Virus record (IMG/VR): IMGVR_UViG_3300035668_000048
Coordinates: 1 to 63,032 of that record
Source of the DNA: a virus
Length of the DNA: 63,032 bases
Direction: 5' to 3' (one strand)
A model generated the notes under the pieces. The model did not search any database, was not told the origin of the DNA, and saw only the letters and a list, made by a program, of their open reading frames with translations. Positions 28,946 through 36,457 of this stretch are shown here, one piece after another. The position numbers and the translations under genes are program-made. Position 1 is the first letter of the stretch, and each line of letters begins with the position of its first letter.

Positions 28946-30417
28946 GGTATCTCAGCGTTTGCTCGGGAATCGAAGCGGCGACGGTTGCATGGCATCCGAT
29001 CGGCTGGTCGCCGGTTGCGTTCGCCGAGATCGAGAAATTCCCCAGCGCCGTTTTGGCTCATCACTACGGCAGCAACATGCCAGGCCAGCCGCTATCAACC
29101 AACGGTGTTCCGAATTTCGGCGACATCACGAAATTCAAGGATTGGCCGGATGCAACACTCGATGTTCTCGTTGGAGGCACCCCCTGCCAGTCGTTCTCGG
29201 TCGCAGGATTACGTCAAGGCCTGGCTGACCCTCGCGGAAACCTCTGCCTCACCTACCTTGCGATCGCTGACCGCTATCGCCCCGAGTGGATTCTCTGGGA
29301 GAATGTCCCCGGCGTCCTGTCGAGTGACGGAGGACGGGATTTTGGAGCCTTCCTCGGGGGACTGGGGCAACTCGGGTATGGGTGGAGTTACCGGGTTCTC
29401 GATGCGCAATATGTGCGAGTGGACGGGTTTGGACGGGCTGTCCCTCAAAGACGAAGGCGTGTGTTCGTTGTCGGAAATCTTAGAGACTGGCGACGTGCCG
29501 CGGCAGTATTATTTGAGCGCGAAAGCCTGCAAGGGAATACTCCGCCGCGCCGCGAAGCGGGGCAAGGATTTGCCGGCGCAACTGGCAACGGCGCTACAGG
29601 CTATCGCGAAACAGGACAGGGATGGTGGACTGAAGGAATCGCCGGCTTAAGGGCTGATCCTGGCGGGATGCCTGAAAACGTGGTCGCGCACTCACTCCGC
29701 GCCGAAGGCTTCGACACATCGGAAGATGGAACGGGGCGTGGTACGCCGCTCATTCCTATTGATATGCGACAAGCCTCACGCGGTGACCGCATGACAAATA
29801 ATCGCGCCGACGGTTCGAGCGGCGGCGCTCCCGGCACCGGCATTGGGAAGGACGGCGACCCTTCGCCGACAATCGCGAGTTCGCATATTCCAGCCATCGC
29901 GTTCGCACAAAATCAGCGCGACGAATTAAGAGAGATGGACGTAGCCGGGGCTCTCGCCGCAGAGCCGGGAATGAAGCAGCAGACCTATCTCGCCTTCCAG
30001 AGTAAGGCATCGGCAACGCAAAGCATGGCGCCTGGCGTCGTCACCCCGTCAATTGACGTTGGAAAATGTGATGGTCTAGCCGTAGCATTCGATATGCGCG
30101 GCCGTGAAGGCGGTTCGCAATTCGAGGGGCCGCACGACACTGCCAACATCCGCGCCGCGTCAGGCGGCTCTAGCCGGAGCTACGTAGCCCAGACATGGGC
30201 TGTGCGCCGGTTGATTCCTGATGAGTGCGAAAAATTGCAGGGCTTCAAGCCTGGCTACACCAACATCCCATGGCGCGGAAAGAACGGCGCGCCTGACGGC
30301 CCGCGCTACAAGGCGCTCGGGAATAGTATGGCCGTAAATGTGATGCGATGGCTCGGCACACGGATTCAGATGGTGTCAGAAATTGCGGACGCTCAAGCAT
30401 ATGAGGCCGCAGAATGA
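28942..30417 (+). CDS. dcm: DNA cytosine-5 methyltransferase
   Basis: 491 residues starting at a TTG (TTGA overlap) with GGGAGGG 6 bases upstream; homologues begin at the same RYLSVCSGIEAA. The catalytic PCQ is at 81-83 (GGTPCQSFS), ENV at 120-122, QRRRRVF at 169-175, and GNSMAVNVM near the C-terminus (motif X). The long variable region between about 190 and 440 should hold target recognition and is Gly-rich. It methylates cytosine-C5 in DNA. No restriction enzyme is nearby, so it is an orphan, probably anti-restriction. It is the fourth methyltransferase gene in 9 kb. Confidence 0.93.
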   Translation: MRYLSVCSGIEAATVAWHPIGWSPVAFAEIEKFPSAVLAHHYGSNMPGQPLSTNGVPNFGDITKFKDWPDATLDVLVGGTPCQSFSVAGLRQGLADPRGNLCLTYLAIADRYRPEWILWENVPGVLSSDGGRDFGAFLGGLGQLGYGWSYRVLDAQYVRVDGFGRAVPQRRRRVFVVGNLRDWRRAAAVLFERESLQGNTPPRREAGQGFAGATGNGATGYRETGQGWWTEGIAGLRADPGGMPENVVAHSLRAEGFDTSEDGTGRGTPLIPIDMRQASRGDRMTNNRADGSSGGAPGTGIGKDGDPSPTIASSHIPAIAFAQNQRDELREMDVAGALAAEPGMKQQTYLAFQSKASATQSMAPGVVTPSIDVGKCDGLAVAFDMRGREGGSQFEGPHDTANIRAASGGSSRSYVAQTWAVRRLIPDECEKLQGFKPGYTNIPWRGKNGAPDGPRYKALGNSMAVNVMRWLGTRIQMVSEIADAQAYEAAE

Positions 30418-30629
30418 CCGCAGCAAAACGACTGGCGCTAAAAATCGACATGGCAAAAAGATTGGCGGACGACCTTGACGCCAGAAACCTTGGAACGATC
30501 GTTATCTGCGCGCGCGACAATAAGATTATCGGAGGCAACGCTTTAATAATAGAAGCGCTCCGATATTTCATCGCCGCAAAATCCGCAGCAACCCAAGCCA
30601 TAGCGACTGAGAGGGTGGAATGTCCGTAG
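30414..30629 (+). CDS. Small hypothetical protein
   Basis: 71 residues, helix-strand-helix (KIDMAKRLADDLDARNLGTI, VICARDNKIIGG). ATGA overlap with the methyltransferase. Function unknown. Confidence 0.65.
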   Translation: MTAAKRLALKIDMAKRLADDLDARNLGTIVICARDNKIIGGNALIIEALRYFIAAKSAATQAIATERVECP

Positions 30630-30844
30630 AAATGACGAAACTCGGCGTATTCGACTGCCAAGTCTGTGCGCCAGAAGATTTCACAGACGCGCAAGCCGTA
30701 GCTTTCGCGGAAGAAAAATTTCCGTGTGGCACACAAGCCGGCTGGACGATCAGACGCGCGGGAGACAAATCGCTAAACGGTTGCGCAGAACGCGTCCCGT
30801 GCGCGTCTAGGCCGCGCCACGTCCATATTATGCTGGACGCCTAG
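30620..30844 (+). CDS. Small Cys-containing hypothetical protein
   Basis: 74 residues. FDCQVCAPEDFTDAQAVAFA resembles small phage proteins with an N-terminal strand and CxxCxPxxxT motif. It overlaps the previous gene by 10 bases. Function unknown. Confidence 0.6.
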   Translation: MSVEMTKLGVFDCQVCAPEDFTDAQAVAFAEEKFPCGTQAGWTIRRAGDKSLNGCAERVPCASRPRHVHIMLDA

Positions 30845-30846
30845 CG

Positions 30847-30903
30847 ATGAAACCCATCTCAATCCAACCCCTCCGTGACGCGCTAAAGGCTGGGAAGATC
30901 TGA
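30847..30903 (+). CDS. Possible leader peptide (18 aa)
   Basis: MKPISIQPLRDALKAGKI ends directly before the ATG of the replication gene at 30904. No convincing ribosome site is visible; it may be a chance frame. Confidence 0.3.
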   Translation: MKPISIQPLRDALKAGKI

Positions 30904-31806
30904 ATGAGCCGTTGGCTCCGAATAAACGAGGACTGCATAGACCATCCGAAGCTCTTGAAGCTCCCGGAGGCGTTGCGCTGGCAATGGTTGGCGCTGCTAT
31001 GCGTCGCATCCAAGAATGACGGAGTGTTGCCGGCGATCGATGACGTCGCGCTCTGTCTCCGTGTGACCGAGGCCAAGGCCGCCGAGTACATCACCAAACT
31101 CGTAAAAGCGAAGTTGATCGACCACGATGGTGATGTTTTCGTTCCCCACAACTGGACAAAGCGTCAGTTCAAGTCCGACTCATCAACAGACCGGGTGAAA
31201 CGTCATCGTGAGAAGCAACGAAACGCTCCGTGTAACGTTTCAGGAAACGTTTCATCTAGTGTTTCAGAAACAGTTACTGAAACGGCCCCACAGCAGAGCA
31301 GATCAGATTCAGAGCAGAGCACAGCAGACGCCCGCGCGCTTGATGAAATTGGTTTGAAGAACGAAAAAGCATTAAGTGCCCTGTTTACAGCGCTTTGTAT
31401 CAATCTCAACCGCTCGCCACCGGACCTGAGACCTATCAAAATCTGGCTTCTCGACGGTATAGCGATGGGCACTATTTCAACCATCGTGACACCAATTCTG
31501 AAGCGCAAAGCCGATATGGCGTCGTTGGGATACTGCGATGCCGCCGTGCGTGAAGCACATTCTAAGCTTGCTCCGGTCAGCTTTCAAATCGTGCCGCCTG
31601 GAGAATTCATCGTCGAGGGCACGCTGGAATGGGCTTGCTGGGATCGACATCTTCGCGAGACCACGGGGCGCGGCTCGCCGGTCACGGACAGCCGGCATGA
31701 GGAAGGTATCCGCCGCGGCTGGTGGCGCCCGACTCGCGTCCCGCCAGGCTACGACGAAGCAACCGGAGAACGTATTCCCGTCCGATCAGAGGAGGATGCA
31801 GCATGA
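30904..31806 (+). CDS. Replication-initiator-like protein
   Basis: 300 residues. The N-terminal winged-helix domain (MSRWLRINEDCIDHPKLLKL, FVPHNWTKRQFKSDSS) followed by DRVKRHREKQR is the usual opening of phage replisome organisers (lambda O or DnaD-like). A Ser/Thr/Gln-rich linker and a C-terminal helical domain follow. It should bind the phage origin and recruit the host helicase loader or helicase; none is encoded nearby. Many DnaD-like proteins carry the origin in their own gene; the Ser-rich linker at 31230-31320 contains repeated GTTTCA-type words. Confidence 0.8.
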   Translation: MSRWLRINEDCIDHPKLLKLPEALRWQWLALLCVASKNDGVLPAIDDVALCLRVTEAKAAEYITKLVKAKLIDHDGDVFVPHNWTKRQFKSDSSTDRVKRHREKQRNAPCNVSGNVSSSVSETVTETAPQQSRSDSEQSTADARALDEIGLKNEKALSALFTALCINLNRSPPDLRPIKIWLLDGIAMGTISTIVTPILKRKADMASLGYCDAAVREAHSKLAPVSFQIVPPGEFIVEGTLEWACWDRHLRETTGRGSPVTDSRHEEGIRRGWWRPTRVPPGYDEATGERIPVRSEEDAA

Positions 31807-32063
31807 CGAAAGTACCCGGATACGATATCGGCATGGAAGAAGCGGCGGAAATCGCTGCGCCGCTCGTTCCAATAAACGCCGTCACCAAACAAGAGCAGGC
31901 GCTGCAATTGTATATTCGCGGTGTCGAACGGCAGGCTGAGCGGCGCGCAATCGAAGTTTGTGCAAGGCTGGCCGAGGGTCACCAGCAACCAAATCTTGCG
32001 GAAGCGATGCGTCGTCTTCCGATACCGGTCAACTATCTTCCAACATCAGATGAGGCTGCGTGA
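31803..32063 (+). CDS. Small hypothetical protein
   Basis: 86 residues from the ATG at 31803 (ATGA overlap). Helical, with EQALQLYIRGVERQAERRAI and a Pro-rich end. It may be a helicase-loader partner by position only. Function unknown. Confidence 0.6.
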   Translation: MTKVPGYDIGMEEAAEIAAPLVPINAVTKQEQALQLYIRGVERQAERRAIEVCARLAEGHQQPNLAEAMRRLPIPVNYLPTSDEAA

Positions 32064-32263
32064 TGCCAGACGCTCCGGCTGATTATGGAATTCGCGGCTG
32101 GCGCTCAACAGGCCGAAAGCGTGTTGTTTGCGGTTGGTTTCGGACCCGCGTCGAGGAATTTTGGGAACACGAATCCGGACGTGCTGAGTGGCGGCGATAT
32201 TCAGGTGTGTTCTACATCGAATCGTCGGATAGCGCTCGTCCTATTCGGCCTAGCTCGCAATAG
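32063..32263 (+). CDS. Small basic aromatic protein
   Basis: 66 residues; the ATG at 32063 shares one base with the upstream TGA. RGWRSTGRKRVVCGWFRTRV, then EEFWEHESGRAEWRRYSG: basic and Trp-rich. Function unknown. Confidence 0.55.
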   Translation: MPDAPADYGIRGWRSTGRKRVVCGWFRTRVEEFWEHESGRAEWRRYSGVFYIESSDSARPIRPSSQ

Positions 32264-32276
32264 AGGGAGAGAGAAA

Positions 32277-33167
32277 ATGGAATCGTGGAAACCTGATCTT
32301 TGCATCTACCACGGCAGTTGCGACGACGGATTCGGAGCGGCGTGGGTTGTTCACAAGGCGTTCGGCGACGACGTTGAGTTCTTTGCCGGCGTGTACGGCA
32401 AAGAGCCGCCGAACGTCGCTGGCAAGAATGTGCTGATGGTCGATTTCAGTTACAAGCGCCCCGTCATTGACGATATGATTCGGTCGGGCGACGTCAATCA
32501 AGCGATGACGCTTCTGATTTTGGATCACCACAAGACGGCCGCATCCGATCTCACTGGGATTGAAAAACCGGAAGGTGGTTACGACCCGTATGTGTGGCGC
32601 AGCAAGTGGGAAGGTGCGATGCAATGGCCTGTCCGCGCCGTGTTCGATATGGAGCGGTCAGGCGCGCAAATCGCGTGGGATTATTTCTTCGATAGAAAAC
32701 CACGGCCCTTAATGATCGACCTTATCGGCGATCGTGATCTTTGGCGTTTCCAATACGGCGACACCACCAAGCAGTTTTCGGCTGCACTCCGAACGTACCC
32801 TATGACGTTTGAAGTGTGGGACCAGATTGCGAGCAACCCGGACGGCTTGATAGAGGAAGGCAAAGGCATCCTGCGAGCGCACAACGCCAACATAGAGAAA
32901 TTCGTGGCGGACAGATATCTCGACGTGATCGACAACATGACGGTTCCGGTTGTCAACGTCCCATATCACTATGCAAGCGATACAGCGCATGCCCTGCTAC
33001 AAAAATGTCCGGAAGCTCCATTCGCGGCTTGCTGGTTTCGGCGCGGCGATGGGATGATCCAGTACTCACTGCGTTCGGAGGATTCGCGCGTTGACGTTTC
33101 CGAGGTCGCCAAGAAGTTCGGCGGCGGCGGACATCGTAACGCGGCGGGATATCAGGTCGCGCCGTAA
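32277..33167 (+). CDS. DHH-family phosphoesterase
   Basis: 296 residues from the ATG at 32277, after GAGGGAGAG. Metal ligands are seen in IYHGSCDDGFGAAW (residues 10-23), VDFSYKRP (55-62) and LDHHK (82-86). The C-terminal DHHA1 part ends GGGGHRNAAGYQV. The family includes RecJ, NrnA oligoribonuclease and cyclic-dinucleotide phosphodiesterases. Substrate cannot be told from sequence. In a phage it may degrade small nucleic acids or host signalling nucleotides. Confidence 0.9.
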   Translation: MESWKPDLCIYHGSCDDGFGAAWVVHKAFGDDVEFFAGVYGKEPPNVAGKNVLMVDFSYKRPVIDDMIRSGDVNQAMTLLILDHHKTAASDLTGIEKPEGGYDPYVWRSKWEGAMQWPVRAVFDMERSGAQIAWDYFFDRKPRPLMIDLIGDRDLWRFQYGDTTKQFSAALRTYPMTFEVWDQIASNPDGLIEEGKGILRAHNANIEKFVADRYLDVIDNMTVPVVNVPYHYASDTAHALLQKCPEAPFAACWFRRGDGMIQYSLRSEDSRVDVSEVAKKFGGGGHRNAAGYQVAP

Positions 33168-33219
33168 AATCGGATACCCACACACCCGCCCGTATTACAT
33201 CACAGGGGAGAGATGGAAA

Positions 33220-33504
33220 ATGAAGATCGAAGATATCAGGAAATACGAGTGGATGCTTCGCGAGCACCACACGTTAAAGCGCTTCATTCAAATCGAGTGT
33301 AAGGCAAGCTACATCGGAATCTATATTCCGACCGAATGGGAGATTGAAAAGGGGAGTCGCGACATGCTTCTCCCTCAAAGCATCCACCTTGATGACAAAA
33401 CCGCAATCGATGCGATCATGTCGCTGGCGCTGCCAGCCGCACGCAAGCGTGTTGCTGATATCGAAGCGGAGCTAACTAAAGCTGGGGTTGAATATGAGCG
33501 ATGA
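33220..33504 (+). CDS. Small hypothetical protein
   Basis: 94 residues from the ATG at 33220, with GGGGAG 8 bases upstream. Helical with a beta hairpin (CKASYIGIYIPTEWE). Function unknown. Confidence 0.65.
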   Translation: MKIEDIRKYEWMLREHHTLKRFIQIECKASYIGIYIPTEWEIEKGSRDMLLPQSIHLDDKTAIDAIMSLALPAARKRVADIEAELTKAGVEYER

Positions 33505-33688
33505 ATTCAAGGTTGGTGATTTGGTGACGCGCGATGGGACCGATATCCAGCGCGTTATTGAGGTCGGAGAATGCAACGATATCACGGTGGAGTGCATCAA
33601 GGCTCCGGATAGCGGATGGTGCAAGGTTGGTGAAGTGGAGTTGAACCTTGCGGGACGATATCAGCGAGTCGCGGGAGAGAAGAAATGA
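33494..33688 (+). CDS. Small SH3-like protein
   Basis: 64 residues from the ATG at 33494. FKVGDLVTRDGTDIQRVIEV then GWCKVGEVELNLAGRYQRV looks like a small beta barrel of the YopX/SH3 kind common in phages. Function unknown. Overlaps both neighbours. Confidence 0.7.
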   Translation: MSDEFKVGDLVTRDGTDIQRVIEVGECNDITVECIKAPDSGWCKVGEVELNLAGRYQRVAGEKK

Positions 33689-33930
33689 CGAGAGACGAAG
33701 CGATTTCAAGAGTCAGCCAAGCGTGTTTTGTTATGAACACCCGCCCGCCGGAAGGTTTTGCGGAATCATTTGTGACGGCGCTCGCCGAGCTGCATGGCAT
33801 CGCATTCGTGAAGCCAAAAACGTATTCCGAAAAGATTGAAGATGCACTGGCGAAGTTTACAGATCACTCGTCACCCGAGCATGTCTCTGCAGCATTCGAA
33901 GCTGTTGGCCTTCGAATCATTGAAAAGTAA
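33685..33930 (+). CDS. Small helical protein
   Basis: 81 residues, helical. TRDEAISRVSQACFVMNTRP at the N-terminus and EDALAKFTDHSSPEHVSAAF in the second half. ATGA overlap with the gene before. Function unknown. Confidence 0.6.
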   Translation: MTRDEAISRVSQACFVMNTRPPEGFAESFVTALAELHGIAFVKPKTYSEKIEDALAKFTDHSSPEHVSAAFEAVGLRIIEK

Positions 33931-33998
33931 AAATCCACGGCCCGCGTATCCGGCCAAAGTAAAATCGCATCACAGGGACAATGTAAGGGATACCGGAA

Positions 33999-34163
33999 GT
34001 GGATCAGGAAACAGAAATTCGTTGGTATGATGAGGTGGGCGTTGAAAGTGAAGCGTTGCGGAAATTCCGCAGGACTCTACCGCCGACCTATCGTGAGAAA
34101 CATAAGGCGGGGTATCCTGGCGAGCATTGGTTTCGAATGGAAACCCCGGGGTATACCGAATGA
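33999..34163 (+). CDS. Small hypothetical protein upstream of the LuxR-type regulator
   Basis: 54 residues from a GTG preceded by AAGGGA. MDQETEIRWYDEVGVESEAL, then RRTLPPTYREKHKAGYPGEH. It overlaps the regulator start as ATGA, so the two are co-translated. Acidic-basic and Tyr/Trp rich. Function unknown. Confidence 0.6.
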   Translation: MDQETEIRWYDEVGVESEALRKFRRTLPPTYREKHKAGYPGEHWFRMETPGYTE

Positions 34164-34384
34164 CTGCGGTCGCAGAAAAACCAGGTCTGACGCTGAAGCA
34201 GAAGATCGTCTGCGACCTCGTGGTGACCGGGCTATCCAGCAAAGAGATATCGAGGCGATTGGGCATAAGCAAGCGCACAGTCGATTCGCACCGTGTCGAG
34301 GTCTATCGCAAGAAAGGCGTGAAGAACGCCGTCGAACTCGTTCGACTCCTAATGACCGAAGAAGGGATCAAGGCTCATGGCTGA
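34160..34384 (+). CDS. Stand-alone LuxR/GerE-type HTH regulator
   Basis: 74 residues, only the HTH: LTLKQKIVCDLVVTGLSSKE, ISRRLGISKRTVDSHRVEVY, KKGVKNAVELVRLLM. The recognition helix TVDSHR matches the LuxR/FixJ class. It lacks any receiver or ligand domain, so activity should follow its amount. It stands just before the NusG-like gene and the late genes, and is a good candidate for a late-gene activator. Confidence 0.85.
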   Translation: MTAVAEKPGLTLKQKIVCDLVVTGLSSKEISRRLGISKRTVDSHRVEVYRKKGVKNAVELVRLLMTEEGIKAHG

Positions 34385-34811
34385 TCAGTATTGGGCGGCG
34401 TGTCGGGCGACTCCAGGTCGCGAGCATCTGGTTCGGTCTGAGATTGAGAAGCTAAACCATGGCGCGATACTGCCGACCTACGCGAGGACATGGATATCCG
34501 ACGGCAAGGTAAGTTGCCGCGAAACCGTGCTGATGCCTGGCTATGTGTTCTTCAGAACAGAGCCAAAAGGGTGGGGTGCCGTCAGCAACATTGCTGGCGT
34601 TGAAGGTGTGCTGTCTTACGTAACAAAGGCAGACGATGTCATGGCGAAACGCGTCTCAGACGTGGAAATGGCACGTTTGATCGTTGGCGATTTCACCGGC
34701 GACCATGATTGCATCCAGACTGATCCGACTAGTGAGAGGCGCGAAAGAGTGAGGAGACGCCGCCCGCGACCGGGCAAGCGGATCAAGAAGCGCCACCGCG
34801 CGTCACCGTAG
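34377..34811 (+). CDS. NusG/RfaH N-terminal-domain protein
   Basis: 144 residues. The NGN fold is visible: QYWAACRATPGREHLVRSEI, GAILPTYARTWISDGKV, MPGYVFFRTEPKGWGAV and IAGVEGVLSYVTKADD. In place of the KOW domain there is a basic tail (RRERVRRRRPRPGKRIKKRHR). NusG-type proteins bind the RNA polymerase clamp and suppress pausing. Losing KOW should cut the link to ribosome and Rho, so antitermination of the late operon is likely. It overlaps the LuxR-type gene by 8 bases. Confidence 0.85.
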   Translation: MADQYWAACRATPGREHLVRSEIEKLNHGAILPTYARTWISDGKVSCRETVLMPGYVFFRTEPKGWGAVSNIAGVEGVLSYVTKADDVMAKRVSDVEMARLIVGDFTGDHDCIQTDPTSERRERVRRRRPRPGKRIKKRHRASP

Positions 34812-34812
34812 A

Positions 34813-34842
34813 AATACGGTACCGTATTCATACGAATATGAA
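34813..34842. promoter_or_regulatory. Twin palindromes between early and late genes
   Basis: AATACGGTACCGTATT (34813-34828) is a perfect 16-base palindrome. It runs into TTCATA-CGAA-TATGAA (34827-34842). They lie directly after the NusG-like stop, in the 157-base gap before the HNH gene. Likely a binding site for a dimeric regulator of late genes, such as the LuxR-type protein, or a recognition element for modified RNA polymerase. Confidence 0.55.
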
Positions 34843-34968
34843 AGCACGGTCAACAATGTATCTTGCGGGCGCTTATGGCGCGATGTGGTACGGAATGTTA
34901 ACCGCCTTCCCGCGTTTGGTGGCAGATGGCTCAGAAAAAATGGTCTGAGCACGACGGGGAAATGCGCG

Positions 34969-35433
34969 TTGAGCACTAAATACCAGCGTTGGTATTCGGC
35001 GCTCATTGAGCGCGCAAGGTTCCGAAAAATTCCATCATGCTACACGGAAATTCACCACATCGTTCCACGGTCAATTGGCGGGGACGATTCACCGGATAAC
35101 CTTGCTCAGCTCACATACCGCGAACACTTCATTGCGCATTGGATTCTGACGAAGATCACCACAGGCGGTGCGCTGCGCAAGATGCAACGCGCCCTGTTCG
35201 CGATGACGCTAAAATGCAGCGGGGAACGAGTGACTACGGGTTGGCAGTTTGAGGCTGCCAAGCGTGCGGTTAGAGACCTTGAACTAGACCCGGAAGCAGA
35301 GCGGCTTTGGTATGAAAAATGGAGCGTTTCCCGCTCGCACATCGGTGGATTTGCTAAGCGCCAAAGCCGGAAGAACAAGCGACCAAGCAGGCGCACCAGA
35401 AACATAAACCAAGCAGAGCGTCAATTTCGTTAA
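34969..35433 (+). CDS. HNH homing endonuclease beside the tRNA
   Basis: About 154 residues from a TTG at 34969, with GGGGAAA 7 bases upstream; a GTG at 34885 would add 28 residues. YTEIHHIVPRSIGGDDSPDN and LTYREHFIAHWILTKI are the HNH core of free-standing phage homing nucleases. A basic C-terminal tail (RQSRKNKRPSRRTRN) should bind DNA. The stop codon ends one base before the tRNA starts, so the enzyme may have arrived with, or target, the tRNA region. Confidence 0.85.
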   Translation: MSTKYQRWYSALIERARFRKIPSCYTEIHHIVPRSIGGDDSPDNLAQLTYREHFIAHWILTKITTGGALRKMQRALFAMTLKCSGERVTTGWQFEAAKRAVRDLELDPEAERLWYEKWSVSRSHIGGFAKRQSRKNKRPSRRTRNINQAERQFR

Positions 35434-35510
35434 CGTAGGGTAGAGCAGTCCGGTAGCTCGCCACGCTCATAACGTGGAGGTCACGGGTTCAAATCCCGTC
35501 CCTGCAACCA
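35434..35510 (+). tRNA. Prophage initiator-like tRNA-fMet (CAT)
   Basis: 77 bases with encoded CCA at 35508-35510. The acceptor arms CGTAGGG and CCCTGCA leave a C1-A72 mismatch, the mark of bacterial initiator tRNA; A11-U24 in the D stem (AGAGC with GCTC) is also of initiator type. The anticodon loop CTCATAA carries CAT. In the anticodon stem (CCACG/CGTGG) the three innermost pairs are A29-U41, C30-G40, G31-C39 instead of three G-C pairs. T loop GTTCAAATC is intact. It is the first element of the late region. Confidence 0.93.
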
Positions 35511-35592
35511 ATCGCGCGAAGTAGCTTTGCAGGAGTGGCCCGTTTCAAGCTTCGCTCGTATTTTGAAAACAGGTCAGAACCACGGTGGTTGC

Positions 35593-35754
35593 ATGTCCGC
35601 GCAAATCATCCCCTTCCGCAAGCCCAGCACACCACAGGTCAACCCGATCATGGAAGCGACCGCCGCGTATTTCATCGGTCTCGCCATCGTCGGGCTGCTG
35701 GTGATTGCGGTATGGGATCAAGCCATGGGCGGCGATACGAGGCGGCGTCGGTGA
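35593..35754 (+). CDS. Small membrane protein with an N-terminal IIPFR motif
   Basis: 53 residues from the ATG at 35593: MSAQIIPFRKPSTPQV, then a transmembrane helix (ATAAYFIGLAIVGLLVIAVW) and a basic tail. The IIPFR motif also starts the early-left protein at 8768. GTGA overlap with the next gene. Confidence 0.65.
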   Translation: MSAQIIPFRKPSTPQVNPIMEATAAYFIGLAIVGLLVIAVWDQAMGGDTRRRR

Positions 35755-35990
35755 CCGCAACCGTTCTCGCATTCCCCACACCATCACCACGAGACGGTGG
35801 GAGGGCGCGGATATTGCGGCGTCGTGATGGGTTGTTCGGCATATCGCCAGTTGAGCAGTGTCGACGAGACCTGCAGGCGTGGCGCAAGTTAGTGGAACCA
35901 ATCACAGGTGATGACCTGACGATGCGATGTGCGGACCCGGAAGATACGGCGCCAGCGGAATATGTGGCTCCAGCATACGGTGGGGCATGA
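35751..35990 (+). CDS. Small hypothetical protein
   Basis: 79 residues from a GTG (GTGA overlap). MTATVLAFPTPSPRDGG resembles the IIPFR-type starts of its neighbour. A basic region (RARILRRRDGL) and an acidic end follow. Function unknown. Confidence 0.6.
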   Translation: MTATVLAFPTPSPRDGGRARILRRRDGLFGISPVEQCRRDLQAWRKLVEPITGDDLTMRCADPEDTAPAEYVAPAYGGA

Positions 35991-36391
35991 ACGTGGCGAA
36001 GGACACCTTTGACGTTCTGCGCAGGCTGGTCGATGAGGTCGAATATAAGCCGGGTTGGGCATTCGATATAGTCAACGAGGATGGCGCACTCCGTCTCAGG
36101 ATCACGGACATGAAGTGCGTGGATGCCTACAATCCTGGCCGTCCGATGCCACTCTCGCATATGCATCCGGTCCCCACCGCGACCTACAACGAGAAGACTT
36201 GGAAGCGGTGGATATTCGAGCAATGTCGTCGCGTCGAGAACCACGAAATCGGAGAATGGCTGCGATGGGGTGACGAGCGTCCGTTCGCACCGCTGCATGG
36301 CCCAGGCGAAGACCCTTACACCGTGCACGAGTATCGTCCTGAGGTGGACGCCCTCACCACGCAAAACGGTAGCTTGCGCGCACGTTCGTAA
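35987..36391 (+). CDS. Conserved phage protein near the terminase
   Basis: 134 residues from the ATG at 35987 (ATGA). EYKPGWAFDIVNEDGALRLR, then RPMPLSHMHPVPTATYNEKTWKRW and RVENHEIGEWLRWG match a family often encoded just before terminases. Function unknown. Confidence 0.7.
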   Translation: MNVAKDTFDVLRRLVDEVEYKPGWAFDIVNEDGALRLRITDMKCVDAYNPGRPMPLSHMHPVPTATYNEKTWKRWIFEQCRRVENHEIGEWLRWGDERPFAPLHGPGEDPYTVHEYRPEVDALTTQNGSLRARS

Positions 36392-36457
36392 TTCCAACAT
36401 CCGCCCGCCGTGATTTCATTGCGCGGTTCTCGACGGGGATGCAAAAGGGCGGACCCG

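Noticed and set aside
35434-35510. Elongator Met or Ile2 tRNA
   Set aside because: The C1-A72 mismatch and A11-U24 pair point to an initiator.
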